Source: Pseudomonadota bacterium
GTDB lineage: Bacteria > Pseudomonadota > Gammaproteobacteria > Steroidobacterales > Steroidobacteraceae
Assembly (NCBI GenBank): GCA_021808195.1
Contig: JAKBCE010000001.1
Location: 124,001 to 188,000, forward strand
Length of the DNA stretch: 64,000 nucleotides
Direction: 5' to 3'
Shown here piece by piece: positions 9,814 to 17,619 of the stretch; within the stretch, counting starts at the first letter, position 1, and every line of letters starts with the position of its first letter. Made by a program: the position numbers and the translations under genes. The notes under the pieces are model-generated. The model did no database searches. It was not told the DNA's origin and saw only the letters and a list, made by a program, of their open reading frames with translations.

Positions 9814-12504
9814 TTACTCCATGCTGACCCGCAGCGTCAGATACCACTCGCGCGGCGGGTTGTAGTACGCATCGATGAAGCCGGCCGCGTAGTTCGGCTG
9901 ACCCGAGGTGATGTAGCGATCGTTGGTGAGGTTCGTCCCACCGAACGCCACGTCGTACCGGCCGGATGGCGAGATATAGTGCAGCGATGCGGCCAGATTA
10001 CGCGTCACCGGCCGCCACATCTGCGGCGTGTTGAGTGAGTCGTTGAACATGCTGGTGGTGTAGGTGAACACCGGAATGAAGCGCAGCGCGGCGCCACTTT
10101 GCATGAAGTAGGTGTACACCGGATCAAAGCTGAACTTCCAGCGCGGAGTCTTCGGCAGCTTGGCCTGCAGCGGCGAGCCACCGAGGCTGATGCTGCAACC
10201 GGCCAGTTGCCCGCCCGGGCACACCGTGGTGCCATCCGGCAATGCATACTCCGGGATGTTGGTCCCGGGATTGACCGAAGTGTAGTACGCATCGAGGAAG
10301 GCCGCCGAGCCGTTCAGCTCGAGTCCTGATCCGATCACCGACTCCGCCTGCAGCTCCCAGCCCATGATGCGCGCATTTCCGGCATTCGTTAGCGTCGGCG
10401 ACGCACCGTGCTGCACGTTCAGCTGGATGCTGTTGAAGTCCGTGTCGAACACATCGGTGTCGACGACCAGGTGATCGTTGAACAAAGTGGACTTCAGACC
10501 CAGCTCCCAGGCCTTGGAGGTCTCCGGACCGTACTCGGCCTGCTTAGGTGAGGTAATCGGCGCGGACACGCGGGTCGTCCAGCCGCCGGCCATGAAGCCC
10601 TTGCTCCAGCTCACGTACGCCATGACGTTCGGCGTGAAGTGGTATTGGATGCCTGCGGTCGGGTCGAAGATGTGCCACTGCTGCCCGTCCGGGATGTTCG
10701 GGAAGTAGCGCAGGAACGGTTGACCGGTTGCAAGCGGATAGAGCGCCGAGCCCAGCGGGAAGGAGTTCAGGTCGCTTTGTCCGCCGAGGAAATAGGCTTG
10801 CGCATCCGTGTAGCGACCGCCGAGCGTGAAACCCCAGTGGCTGGTCGGGTCGTAATCGAGGTGGAAGTAGCCGGCGTAATTGACGTTCTCGGCATTGTTC
10901 GCGACGTCGTAGACCTCGAGGATGCCTTCGAACGGCACGTAGTCGTGCACGTAGCCGGATTCCTTGAAGTAATACAGGCCGGCAACCCAATTGAGCTCGT
11001 GATGCAACGAGCTGCCGAGCAACTGCAGTTCCTGTGAGATCTGCCACTGGTGCTGGGCGTCGGTCACCTGGAACATCGTCTCTGGCGTGCCGTCGAGCTC
11101 GGTGCCGATGCGCCAACGCATCTGCCGATAGCCGGTGATCGACTTTAAGCTGAGATTGTCGCCGAGCTGATAATCACCGGTGGCGGAGAACCCGAACACG
11201 TCACTGCGGGCGAAGTCGGGGCCGATGCCATAGGTAGTGTCGATGTTGCCGGTATTGCTGGCCGCTTGACTCAGATAGATGCGCGGGTTGCTCGATCCGA
11301 GATATGCCGTGCCCGGGTGATTGTTGTAATTGAACGGTCCGGGAGGCCCGCCGACGTATCCGGCACCCAGTAGCGGAGCACCGCCGATCGACAGACCGGG
11401 CACGTGGGCGCGCGGTTGCGAGCACACGCCGCTGAACAATGTGTTGTTCTGCGAACCGACTGGAAAGGCCGGGCCGACGCCCGGAATATTGCTCGCCGCC
11501 GCCACTGCGGCCGGCAGCGTCGCTGCGTTGTTCCCGATGCACAGGTTGTACATCGTGGAGAACGTCGCCGAGAGCACATTGCCGGAAAATGCGCCGACGA
11601 CGACGTTCGGCATAGACGTCTGGTCCTCGTGGGTCCAGTCGCCCGTGAAGGTGTACTTGAAGCGATTGTTGATCAGCCACAGCACCTTGCCGCGCATCAT
11701 GGTTACGCCGGTACCGCCGTAATTATTACCGGTCTGGTAGCCGGAGGCGGGATAGGCGGTCTGCGGATCCACCACGAAGGGCGTCTGGCCGTAAGGGGAG
11801 TTGGTCGGATAGGGAATGACTTTCTGCCAGCCATTCTGGTTCTCGCTGCCGAACGTGATGGTCGTGAGCAGCTTATGCTTGATGATGGGAATGTCGGCGG
11901 TGAAGGACACGTCGCGCCGATCGTAGCTGCCTCCGGTCGCCTGGGCGATGAAGCGTGTGTGCTCACCGGGGGTGTGCGTGATGATGCTGATCGCGCCACC
12001 GATGGTGTTCGCACCGAACAGAGTGCCCTGAGGCCCCTTGGCGATCTCGATGCGCGACACGTCGAGCAGATTGACGTTCGCACCCACCGTACGGGCCAGA
12101 TACACCCCGTCGAGATAGACCCCGACTGCCGGGTTGATGTTGATGGCGAAGTCGCTCTGGCCGATGCCGCGAATTGACGCGGACAGCACCGAGCTGTCAC
12201 CCGCAAACGGTGCGCCGCCGCTCAACGTGACGCCCGGAGTCTGCGCCGACAGGGAGGCCAGGCTGGTCAGATTCTCCTGCTGCAGCTGATGGCTGGTGAA
12301 CGCCGTGATCGCGATCGGCACGTTCTGGATGTTCTGCCGACGCTTCTGGGCGGTCACGACCACTTCATGCAGCTTGACCTGGTGCATGTCAATGGGCGCC
12401 TGTTGCTGTTGCGCAACGGCAGTGCCACACGATAGCGACAGACCCAGGCCGCACAGCGCGAGCGGCCGGGTTGCGACGCGCCGTTTGAGTTGCCTCAGTT
12501 TCAT
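9814..12504 (-). CDS. TonB-dependent outer-membrane receptor
   Basis: Outer-membrane active transporter of 896 residues. A signal peptide ends near CGTAVAQQQQ; the plug domain follows with VVVTAQKRRQNIQNVPIAIT (TonB-box region) and RIEIAKGPQGTLFGANTIGG; the rest is a beta-barrel ending in PPREWYLTLRVSME with a terminal aromatic/hydrophobic strand. ATG 12504 was chosen over an upstream in-frame start because GGAGGGGG precedes it at good spacing. This family in aromatic and terpenoid degraders takes up hydrophobic or bulky substrates. It is divergent from the ketone-carboxylation operon, so uptake of a lignin-derived aryl ketone or oligomer is a fair inference. Confidence 0.93.
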   Translation of the reverse strand: MKLRQLKRRVATRPLALCGLGLSLSCGTAVAQQQQAPIDMHQVKLHEVVVTAQKRRQNIQNVPIAITAFTSHQLQQENLTSLASLSAQTPGVTLSGGAPFAGDSSVLSASIRGIGQSDFAININPAVGVYLDGVYLARTVGANVNLLDVSRIEIAKGPQGTLFGANTIGGAISIITHTPGEHTRFIAQATGGSYDRRDVSFTADIPIIKHKLLTTITFGSENQNGWQKVIPYPTNSPYGQTPFVVDPQTAYPASGYQTGNNYGGTGVTMMRGKVLWLINNRFKYTFTGDWTHEDQTSMPNVVVGAFSGNVLSATFSTMYNLCIGNNAATLPAAVAAASNIPGVGPAFPVGSQNNTLFSGVCSQPRAHVPGLSIGGAPLLGAGYVGGPPGPFNYNNHPGTAYLGSSNPRIYLSQAASNTGNIDTTYGIGPDFARSDVFGFSATGDYQLGDNLSLKSITGYRQMRWRIGTELDGTPETMFQVTDAQHQWQISQELQLLGSSLHHELNWVAGLYYFKESGYVHDYVPFEGILEVYDVANNAENVNYAGYFHLDYDPTSHWGFTLGGRYTDAQAYFLGGQSDLNSFPLGSALYPLATGQPFLRYFPNIPDGQQWHIFDPTAGIQYHFTPNVMAYVSWSKGFMAGGWTTRVSAPITSPKQAEYGPETSKAWELGLKSTLFNDHLVVDTDVFDTDFNSIQLNVQHGASPTLTNAGNARIMGWELQAESVIGSGLELNGSAAFLDAYYTSVNPGTNIPEYALPDGTTVCPGGQLAGCSISLGGSPLQAKLPKTPRWKFSFDPVYTYFMQSGAALRFIPVFTYTTSMFNDSLNTPQMWRPVTRNLAASLHYISPSGRYDVAFGGTNLTNDRYITSGQPNYAAGFIDAYYNPPREWYLTLRVSME

Positions 12505-12525
12505 AACAGTGATCCCCCTCCGGAA

Positions 12526-12542
12526 CAATTCGCCCCTTGGTG
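12526..12542 (-). promoter_or_regulatory. 17-bp motif shared with the AraC gene leader at 20953
   Basis: The 17-mer here matches 15 of 17 positions at 20953-20969. Both copies lie upstream of a minus-strand gene, here the TonB receptor and there an AraC regulator. A common protein could bind both, for example the AraC protein controlling itself and the receptor. No other copy was noticed by eye. Confidence 0.35.
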
Positions 12543-12660
12543 AACGGACTCTATCGGCCGCAGCCGTCCGCGGGCTGGGTTCGGACGGCGCCTCGCCCGG
12601 TCATGCTGCCGGGTTACGATGGGTCTATCATTACAGCAGCTGAGCCTAGCTCACCGGCAG

Positions 12661-12708
12661 TTTGCGCTGCGCGGATCACAGCGCAAAGGTTATGAACTGG
12701 CAGCGCAA
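12661..12708. promoter_or_regulatory. Inverted and 22-bp direct repeats of a CAGCGCAA half-site
   Basis: TTTGCGCTG at 12661 and CAGCGCAAA at 12679 form a perfect 9-bp inverted repeat with a 9-bp spacer. A further copy of CAGCGCAA starts at 12701, exactly 22 bp after the second arm, and TTGCGCTG recurs at 12775-12782. The 22-bp phasing matches an AraC-type operator, and the inverted pair could also serve a dimeric regulator. Confidence 0.5.
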
Positions 12709-12876
12709 CCGCCGCAGGGCAGCCCGGGCGGCCGAGCCAGGGACGCTCGGCAGCTGCGCCCAGGATCGATCGGCTTGCGCTGTGGTGCGCGCTGCGGCGG
12801 GAACGGCGTGATTAAACTGCTCCGATCCCGCTGCGCAGACAGGCGGCGCTGAGCATCGCGAGGCCGCCAGGAGTTG

Positions 12877-12882
12877 TATCAT
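12877..12882 (+). promoter_or_regulatory. Candidate -10 (TATCAT) of the ketone-carboxylation operon
   Basis: TATCAT matches the sigma-70 -10 consensus at five of six positions and would start transcription near 12889, about 25 nt before the TTG start codon. No good -35 is present, as expected for an activator-dependent promoter. The similar TATCAT at 12626 is further upstream. Confidence 0.35.
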
Positions 12883-12913
12883 TAGCACCACAGTCGAGCC
12901 CAAAAGGTTTCCG

Positions 12914-14704
12914 TTGCCGAGCTCGGTGAAGGTCGTGGCCGGCACCGAGCGGGCGCAGGGGGCGTATCCATACACGATCCAGTTCGGTCCCGAGGACGAC
13001 GGGCGCTTCTGGTTCTACAATTCGATGCACTTCCCCGAGCCGATGTCGTGCTTCGACATGGTGACCGCTGAGGCGGCGTACTGCGCGCTCGGCGCGGCCA
13101 ATACCCGCGTGCACTGCCTGCCGACGACCCTCGGCATCGATCATCGGATCATCAACGGCCGGGTCTACATTGGCGGTAACGCCGTGACCGATCCGGCCGA
13201 AATCGCGCGGCGCACGGAACAATTCCAGAAGCGCGCTTTTTATTACTACGAGAACTGGGAGCGGCTGTACGGCTCGTGGAAGGAGAAGATGCGTGCCCTG
13301 ATCCGCTCCGCCGAGGCGCTGCCGAAACCCGAATTACCGGAATTCGAGCCGCTCGAGAACGTGCATGCCGGTCGCGGCCTCGCCGCCAACCACACGCTGC
13401 TCGAGACCTACCAGAAGACCCTCGAGGGCTACTTTCGGATGTGGCACCACCACTTCGAATTTCTGCTCCTCGGTTACGGCGCCTATCTCACTTTCTTCGC
13501 CTTCTGCAAGCAGGCGTTTCCGGAGATCTCCGATCAGACCATCGCCCGCATGGTGGCGGGCATCGATGCGGAAATCTTCCGCCCAGACGAGGAATTACGC
13601 CGCCTGGCGCGCCGCGCCGTCGAACTACGGGTGGAGGGGCGCTTCCGCGACGGGCTGTCCGCGGAGTCCATCATCGCCTCGCTCGAGCAGGCCGGCCCCG
13701 CGGGCGAGGAGTGGCTGCGCGAACTCGCCGCCTCGCGTGATCCGTGGTTCAACATCAACGTCGGCGACGGCTTTTATCATTATCACCGCTCCTGGAACGA
13801 TGATCTGTCGATGCCGTTTGCCGGGCTGCCCGGCTACATCGCCCGCGTCAAAGCCGGCGAGTCCCTCGAGCGTCCCTTTGAGAAGCTGCAGCAGGAGCGG
13901 CGTGAGCTGATCGCCGCCTACCGCGAACTGTTGAGTTCGGATGAGGAACGAGCCGCGTACGACCAGATGATCGAGCTGGCCCACCGCGTATTCCCCTACG
14001 TCGAGGGACACAAGTTCTACTGCGAGCACTGGTATACCAACCTGTTCTTCAACAAGGTGCGCGAATTCGGCGCGCTGCTCGCCACACATGGCTTCTTCCC
14101 GGACGCCGAGGATGTCTTTCATCTCACCCATTACGAGCTCGAGGCGGCGATCATAGATCTGATGAACGCCTGGTCGACCGGCTCGAAGCCGCGCGGACCG
14201 GCGCACTGGCCGCCGATCGTGGCCGAACGTCGCGCAGCGCTCGAGATCTGGGCGCAACACCCCACCCCGCCTGCGCTCGGGCCGGTGCCGGAGGTCATCG
14301 ACGATCCGGCCATCGTGATGCTCTGGGGCATTACCCGCGAGAGCCTGGACACCTGGCTCAACGCCGATGGCAAGGACACCAGCAATGAAATCCGCGGATT
14401 TGCTGCCTCGAACGGCGTCGTGGAAGGTCCCGCGCGCGTGATCAAGTCGGTCGAGGACATCGGCCGGATCGAGCCGGGCGACATTCTCGTCTGCCAGATC
14501 ACCAATCCGACCTGGGCGCCGATCTTCCAGAAGATCGCCGGCGCCGTCTCCGACATCGGCGGCTCGATGAGCCATGCGGCGATCGTTGCACGCGAATTCG
14601 GCCTGCCGGCCGTGGTCGGTACGGGCAGTGCGACGAGTCGCATCAAGGACGGTCAGCGAGTGCGGGTCGATGGCGGGCGCGGCGTCGTCACGGTTCTTGC
14701 CTGA
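12914..14704 (+). CDS. Dikinase subunit with swivelling phosphohistidine domain (acetovanillone-kinase type, HpeHI/AcvAB-like)
   Basis: PEP-synthase-related protein of 596 residues. The C-terminal 100 residues are the swivelling domain, with GGSMSHAAIVAREFG and the phospho-carrier histidine at residue 554. The N-terminal part resembles no PEP-binding barrel, so this is not a PEP synthase. Its partner, the next gene, supplies the ATP-grasp domain. In phenylphosphate synthase and the acetovanillone kinase, such split dikinases phosphorylate a phenolic hydroxyl with ATP, giving AMP and phosphate. The start codon is TTG, with AAAGG 6 nt upstream and no better start nearby. First gene of a six-gene operon. 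The acetovanillone role is inferred from gene content. Confidence 0.85.
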   Translation: MPSSVKVVAGTERAQGAYPYTIQFGPEDDGRFWFYNSMHFPEPMSCFDMVTAEAAYCALGAANTRVHCLPTTLGIDHRIINGRVYIGGNAVTDPAEIARRTEQFQKRAFYYYENWERLYGSWKEKMRALIRSAEALPKPELPEFEPLENVHAGRGLAANHTLLETYQKTLEGYFRMWHHHFEFLLLGYGAYLTFFAFCKQAFPEISDQTIARMVAGIDAEIFRPDEELRRLARRAVELRVEGRFRDGLSAESIIASLEQAGPAGEEWLRELAASRDPWFNINVGDGFYHYHRSWNDDLSMPFAGLPGYIARVKAGESLERPFEKLQQERRELIAAYRELLSSDEERAAYDQMIELAHRVFPYVEGHKFYCEHWYTNLFFNKVREFGALLATHGFFPDAEDVFHLTHYELEAAIIDLMNAWSTGSKPRGPAHWPPIVAERRAALEIWAQHPTPPALGPVPEVIDDPAIVMLWGITRESLDTWLNADGKDTSNEIRGFAASNGVVEGPARVIKSVEDIGRIEPGDILVCQITNPTWAPIFQKIAGAVSDIGGSMSHAAIVAREFGLPAVVGTGSATSRIKDGQRVRVDGGRGVVTVLA

Positions 14705-14705
14705 C

Positions 14706-15758
14706 ATGAGTGCGATCCGCTGGTTCTCCGAGGTCGGGCTCGGCGATCGTGCCTGCGTCGGCGGCAAGGGCGGCAGCCTCGGCGAGCTGGTGCGCGCCGG
14801 CATCAGCGTCCCACCGGGTTTCGTGGTCGCCACCGAGGCATTCGAGCAGTTCCTGGCTGCGCTCGAGACGCATGAGCCCGTGCGTGAGCGCATCGAGGCA
14901 TTGCGTGCCGATGAGCTGCCGGCCATCACCGCCTGCTCTCAGGCACTGCGCAGCCGGATCGAGCAGACGCCGCTGCCGAGCGCGCTGAGCGCACAGATCA
15001 CGGCGGCACACGCGCGACTGTGCGCCGAAAGTACAGAGCGCCCCACGGCCGCCGTAGCGGTACGCTCCTCAGCCACGACCGAGGACGCCGCCGACGCCAG
15101 TTTCGCCGGTCTGCAGGATACGCACCTGTGGGTCACGGGCGCCGCGGACACCCTGCACATGATCCGCAGCTGCTGGGCGAGCCTGTACTCGGTGGAATCC
15201 ATCAGCTACCGCCGGCACCGGGGGCTTCCCGAGCAGAGCGTGTCGATGGCCGTGGTGGTGCAGCAGATGGTCGATGCACGCACTGCCGGAGTGATGTTCA
15301 CGCGCAGTCCAACTACCGGCGACCGTTCGGTCATCACCATCGAGGGGTCCTGGGGACTCGGCTCGGCCGTGGTCGGCGGGGAAGTGACGCCCGATCGCTG
15401 GGTCATCGGCAAGATCACCGGTGAGATCGGAGTGCGGGACATCTCCGATAAGACGATTCAACATCGGCCGGCTGCCGCTGGCGGCATTTGCACCGAGCCG
15501 GTCGAGGAGGCGCAGCGGCGCGCCCCCTGTCTCAGCGACACCCAACTGAACACGCTGTGCAGCATCGGCCGCCAGGTCGAGCGTCATTACGGCAGGCCGC
15601 AGGACATCGAGTGGGCGATCGAACGCACGAGCGGCGAAGTGCTGCTTCTGCAGAGTCGTCCCGAGACCGTCTGGTCGGCGCGGGAGGCTGCCCCCGTCGC
15701 GCGCGGCGCCGACAACCCGTTCGCGCATGTCATGTCAATTTTCGGAGGCCGCAGGTGA
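14706..15758 (+). CDS. Dikinase ATP-grasp subunit (PEP/pyruvate-binding N-domain, HpeHI/AcvAB-like)
   Basis: Protein of 350 residues equal to the N-terminal ATP-grasp half of PEP synthase. Diagnostic stretches are KGGSLGELVRAGISVPPGF near residue 20, AVRSSATTEDAADASFAGLQ near residue 120, and LLLQSRPETVW at the end. It would transfer the ATP beta-phosphate to the histidine of the preceding subunit. It follows that gene by a single base and overlaps the BCCP gene as GTGA. A standalone ATP-grasp half with a separate swivel subunit is the architecture of phenylphosphate synthase and of the aryl-ketone kinases. Confidence 0.87.
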   Translation: MSAIRWFSEVGLGDRACVGGKGGSLGELVRAGISVPPGFVVATEAFEQFLAALETHEPVRERIEALRADELPAITACSQALRSRIEQTPLPSALSAQITAAHARLCAESTERPTAAVAVRSSATTEDAADASFAGLQDTHLWVTGAADTLHMIRSCWASLYSVESISYRRHRGLPEQSVSMAVVVQQMVDARTAGVMFTRSPTTGDRSVITIEGSWGLGSAVVGGEVTPDRWVIGKITGEIGVRDISDKTIQHRPAAAGGICTEPVEEAQRRAPCLSDTQLNTLCSIGRQVERHYGRPQDIEWAIERTSGEVLLLQSRPETVWSAREAAPVARGADNPFAHVMSIFGGRR

Positions 15759-16255
15759 CGCTCACAGCGCAGGATGTCGCGGATATCACGCGGCTGCTCG
15801 AGGAGTCGAGCTTCGACGAACTATATCTGGAACTTGACGGATTGAAGCTCACCTTGCGCCGTCAGGGCGTGGGCGGTGCGCCGGCTGCGCCCGCCACACC
15901 GCAGCCGGCCTCTCAATCCACCGCAGATCCAACGCCCGGCGCTGTACTGCCCAGCCCACCGAGCGGGCCTGCGCCCGCGGCGAGCCCGGCTGCACCGCAG
16001 GGCACGGTACAGAACGTCGTCGCCCCGTTGCTCGGCACGTTCTATCGCGCACCGAAGCCGGGGTCCGCGCCGTTCGTCGAGACTGGATCACAGGTCAAGG
16101 AAGACACGGTCATCGGAATCATCGAGGTGATGAAGCTGATGAACGCGGTGCGCGCAGGCGTGTGCGGCGTCGTTGCCGAGATCCTCGCCCAGGACGGCGT
16201 ACTCGTGGAGTATGGCGAGGTGCTGCTGCGCATCGACACCACGGGGCAGACGTGA
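15755..16255 (+). CDS. Biotin carboxyl carrier protein subunit
   Basis: AccB-like protein of 166 residues. The N-terminal 30 residues pack like AccB, a Pro/Ala-rich flexible linker follows (residues about 33-85), and the C-terminal biotinyl domain carries IIEVMKLMNAV with the biotinylated lysine at residue 127. It departs from the classical AMKM by having VMKLM. The GTG start at 15755 overlaps the previous stop and has GGAGG just upstream. It would carry carboxybiotin between the biotin carboxylase and the carboxyltransferase encoded next. Confidence 0.92.
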   Translation: MTLTAQDVADITRLLEESSFDELYLELDGLKLTLRRQGVGGAPAAPATPQPASQSTADPTPGAVLPSPPSGPAPAASPAAPQGTVQNVVAPLLGTFYRAPKPGSAPFVETGSQVKEDTVIGIIEVMKLMNAVRAGVCGVVAEILAQDGVLVEYGEVLLRIDTTGQT

Positions 16256-17619
16256 CGATCAAGCGGATTCTCATCGCCAATCGGGGCGAGATCGCCGCAC
16301 GCATCATCCGCACATGCCGACGGCTCGGCATCGAAACGGTGCTGGCGGCGTCGAGCGCCGATCGGCACGCCGTACCGGCACGCTTGGCCGATCGGACGGT
16401 GTGCATCGGACCGTCACGCTCCACCGAGAGCTACCTGCAGGTCGGAACCATCGTACAGGCGGCCCTCGGTGTGCGGGCCGATGCGATCCATCCGGGCTAC
16501 GGCTTTCTCTCCGAACGGGCCGCACTGGCTCAAGCGTGTGAGGAGAACGGCATCATTTTCATCGGCCCGACGGCCGCACAGATCGCCGCGGTCGGCGATA
16601 AGCTGCGGGCCCGCAGCGAGGCGCAGGCCGCCGACGTCCCGGTCGTGCCGGGCGGGGCGGTCGAGGGCATGGATGATGCTGTGGCGCTGGCCGAGCGGCT
16701 GGGCGCACCGCTGCTGGTCAAAGCGGTCGGCGGCGGCGGCGGGCGCGGCATGAAGCGCATCGAGCACATCGCCGAGCTGCCGCAGGCCGTGCAGCTGGCC
16801 GCCTCGGAAGCCGGCGTCGCTTTTGGCGACGCACGCGTGTACCTGGAGCGCTTCGTCACGGGCGGTCGGCACATTGAAGTGCAAGTACTCGGCGATGGCG
16901 CCGGCGGTGTGGTTCACCTCGGAGAACGTGACTGCTCGGTGCAGCGGCGCTACCAGAAGCTGATCGAGGAGACGCCGGCGCCAAACCTGCCGGCCGCGTT
17001 GCGCGCGCGGCTGCACGCCGCCGCCGTGCGCTTTGCCGAGCGCCTTGCCTACCGCGGGGCGGGCACCGTGGAGTTCCTGGTCGACCCCGCGCGCGATGCG
17101 TTCTATTTCCTCGAAATGAACGCGCGCATCCAGGTCGAGCATCCGGTGACCGAGGCGGTCACCGGCATCGACCTGATTGCAGAGCAGATCGCCATTGCGG
17201 ACGGGGCGGGCCTGCGGGTGAGACAGGAACAAATCAGCTGGCACGGCTGCGCACTCGAGTGCCGCGTGAACGCCGAGGATCCCACGCGTGATTTCCAGCC
17301 CAGCCCCGGTCGCGTGAGCGAGGTGAGCTGGCCGGCCGGGGAGGGAATCCGCGTCGACACGCACATCGAGGCCGGCTCACACGTGCCGCCCTTCTACGAT
17401 TCGCTGCTCGCCAAAATCATCGCACACGCTCCGGATCGCGCCGCGGCCCTGATGCGCATGCGCCAGGCGCTGCACGCGGCCGAGGTCACCGGGATCTGCA
17501 CCAACTTGAGTCTGCACCAGGATATTCTCGCCGATCCGCAGTTCCAGGCTGGAGGCGTCGATACCGGCTTTCTCACCCGGCACCTGCAGCAATCGGACGC
17601 CGGAGACGCCCATGGCTGA
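16252..17619 (+). CDS. Biotin carboxylase subunit
   Basis: ATP-grasp biotin carboxylase of 455 residues, which makes carboxyphosphate from ATP and bicarbonate and carboxylates biotin. It opens with TIKRILIANRGEIAARIIRT, has the glycine loop GGGGGRGMKRI, and the catalytic stretch EMNARIQVEHPVTE. Length matches AccC. The GTG start overlaps the BCCP stop and the 3' end overlaps the carboxyltransferase start by 8 nt, so this copy is dedicated to the operon's carboxylase. Acetyl-CoA carboxylase is unlikely here, because no AccA/AccD is present and the transferase is of pyruvate-carboxylase type. Confidence 0.93.
   Translation: MTIKRILIANRGEIAARIIRTCRRLGIETVLAASSADRHAVPARLADRTVCIGPSRSTESYLQVGTIVQAALGVRADAIHPGYGFLSERAALAQACEENGIIFIGPTAAQIAAVGDKLRARSEAQAADVPVVPGGAVEGMDDAVALAERLGAPLLVKAVGGGGGRGMKRIEHIAELPQAVQLAASEAGVAFGDARVYLERFVTGGRHIEVQVLGDGAGGVVHLGERDCSVQRRYQKLIEETPAPNLPAALRARLHAAAVRFAERLAYRGAGTVEFLVDPARDAFYFLEMNARIQVEHPVTEAVTGIDLIAEQIAIADGAGLRVRQEQISWHGCALECRVNAEDPTRDFQPSPGRVSEVSWPAGEGIRVDTHIEAGSHVPPFYDSLLAKIIAHAPDRAAALMRMRQALHAAEVTGICTNLSLHQDILADPQFQAGGVDTGFLTRHLQQSDAGDAHG

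Larger units (their letters stand above)
12505..12913. promoter_or_regulatory. 409-bp divergent control region of TonB receptor and ketone-carboxylation operon
   Basis: There is no convincing gene here. The region holds the TonB-receptor leader, an inverted repeat at 12563-12589 (arms GCCGTCCG and CGGACGGC, 11-bp spacer), a set of CAGCGCAA half-sites at 12661-12782, and a TATCAT -10 candidate at 12877-12882. The region would be the main switch of the aryl-ketone pathway. Confidence 0.6.

Noticed and set aside
12619..12852. 77-residue frame in the divergent control region
   Set aside because: No ribosome site or domain, and the region is filled by repeats that look regulatory.
13625..14929. 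434-residue minus-strand open frame
   Set aside because: It lies opposite the dikinase subunit genes and ends in no recognisable domain.
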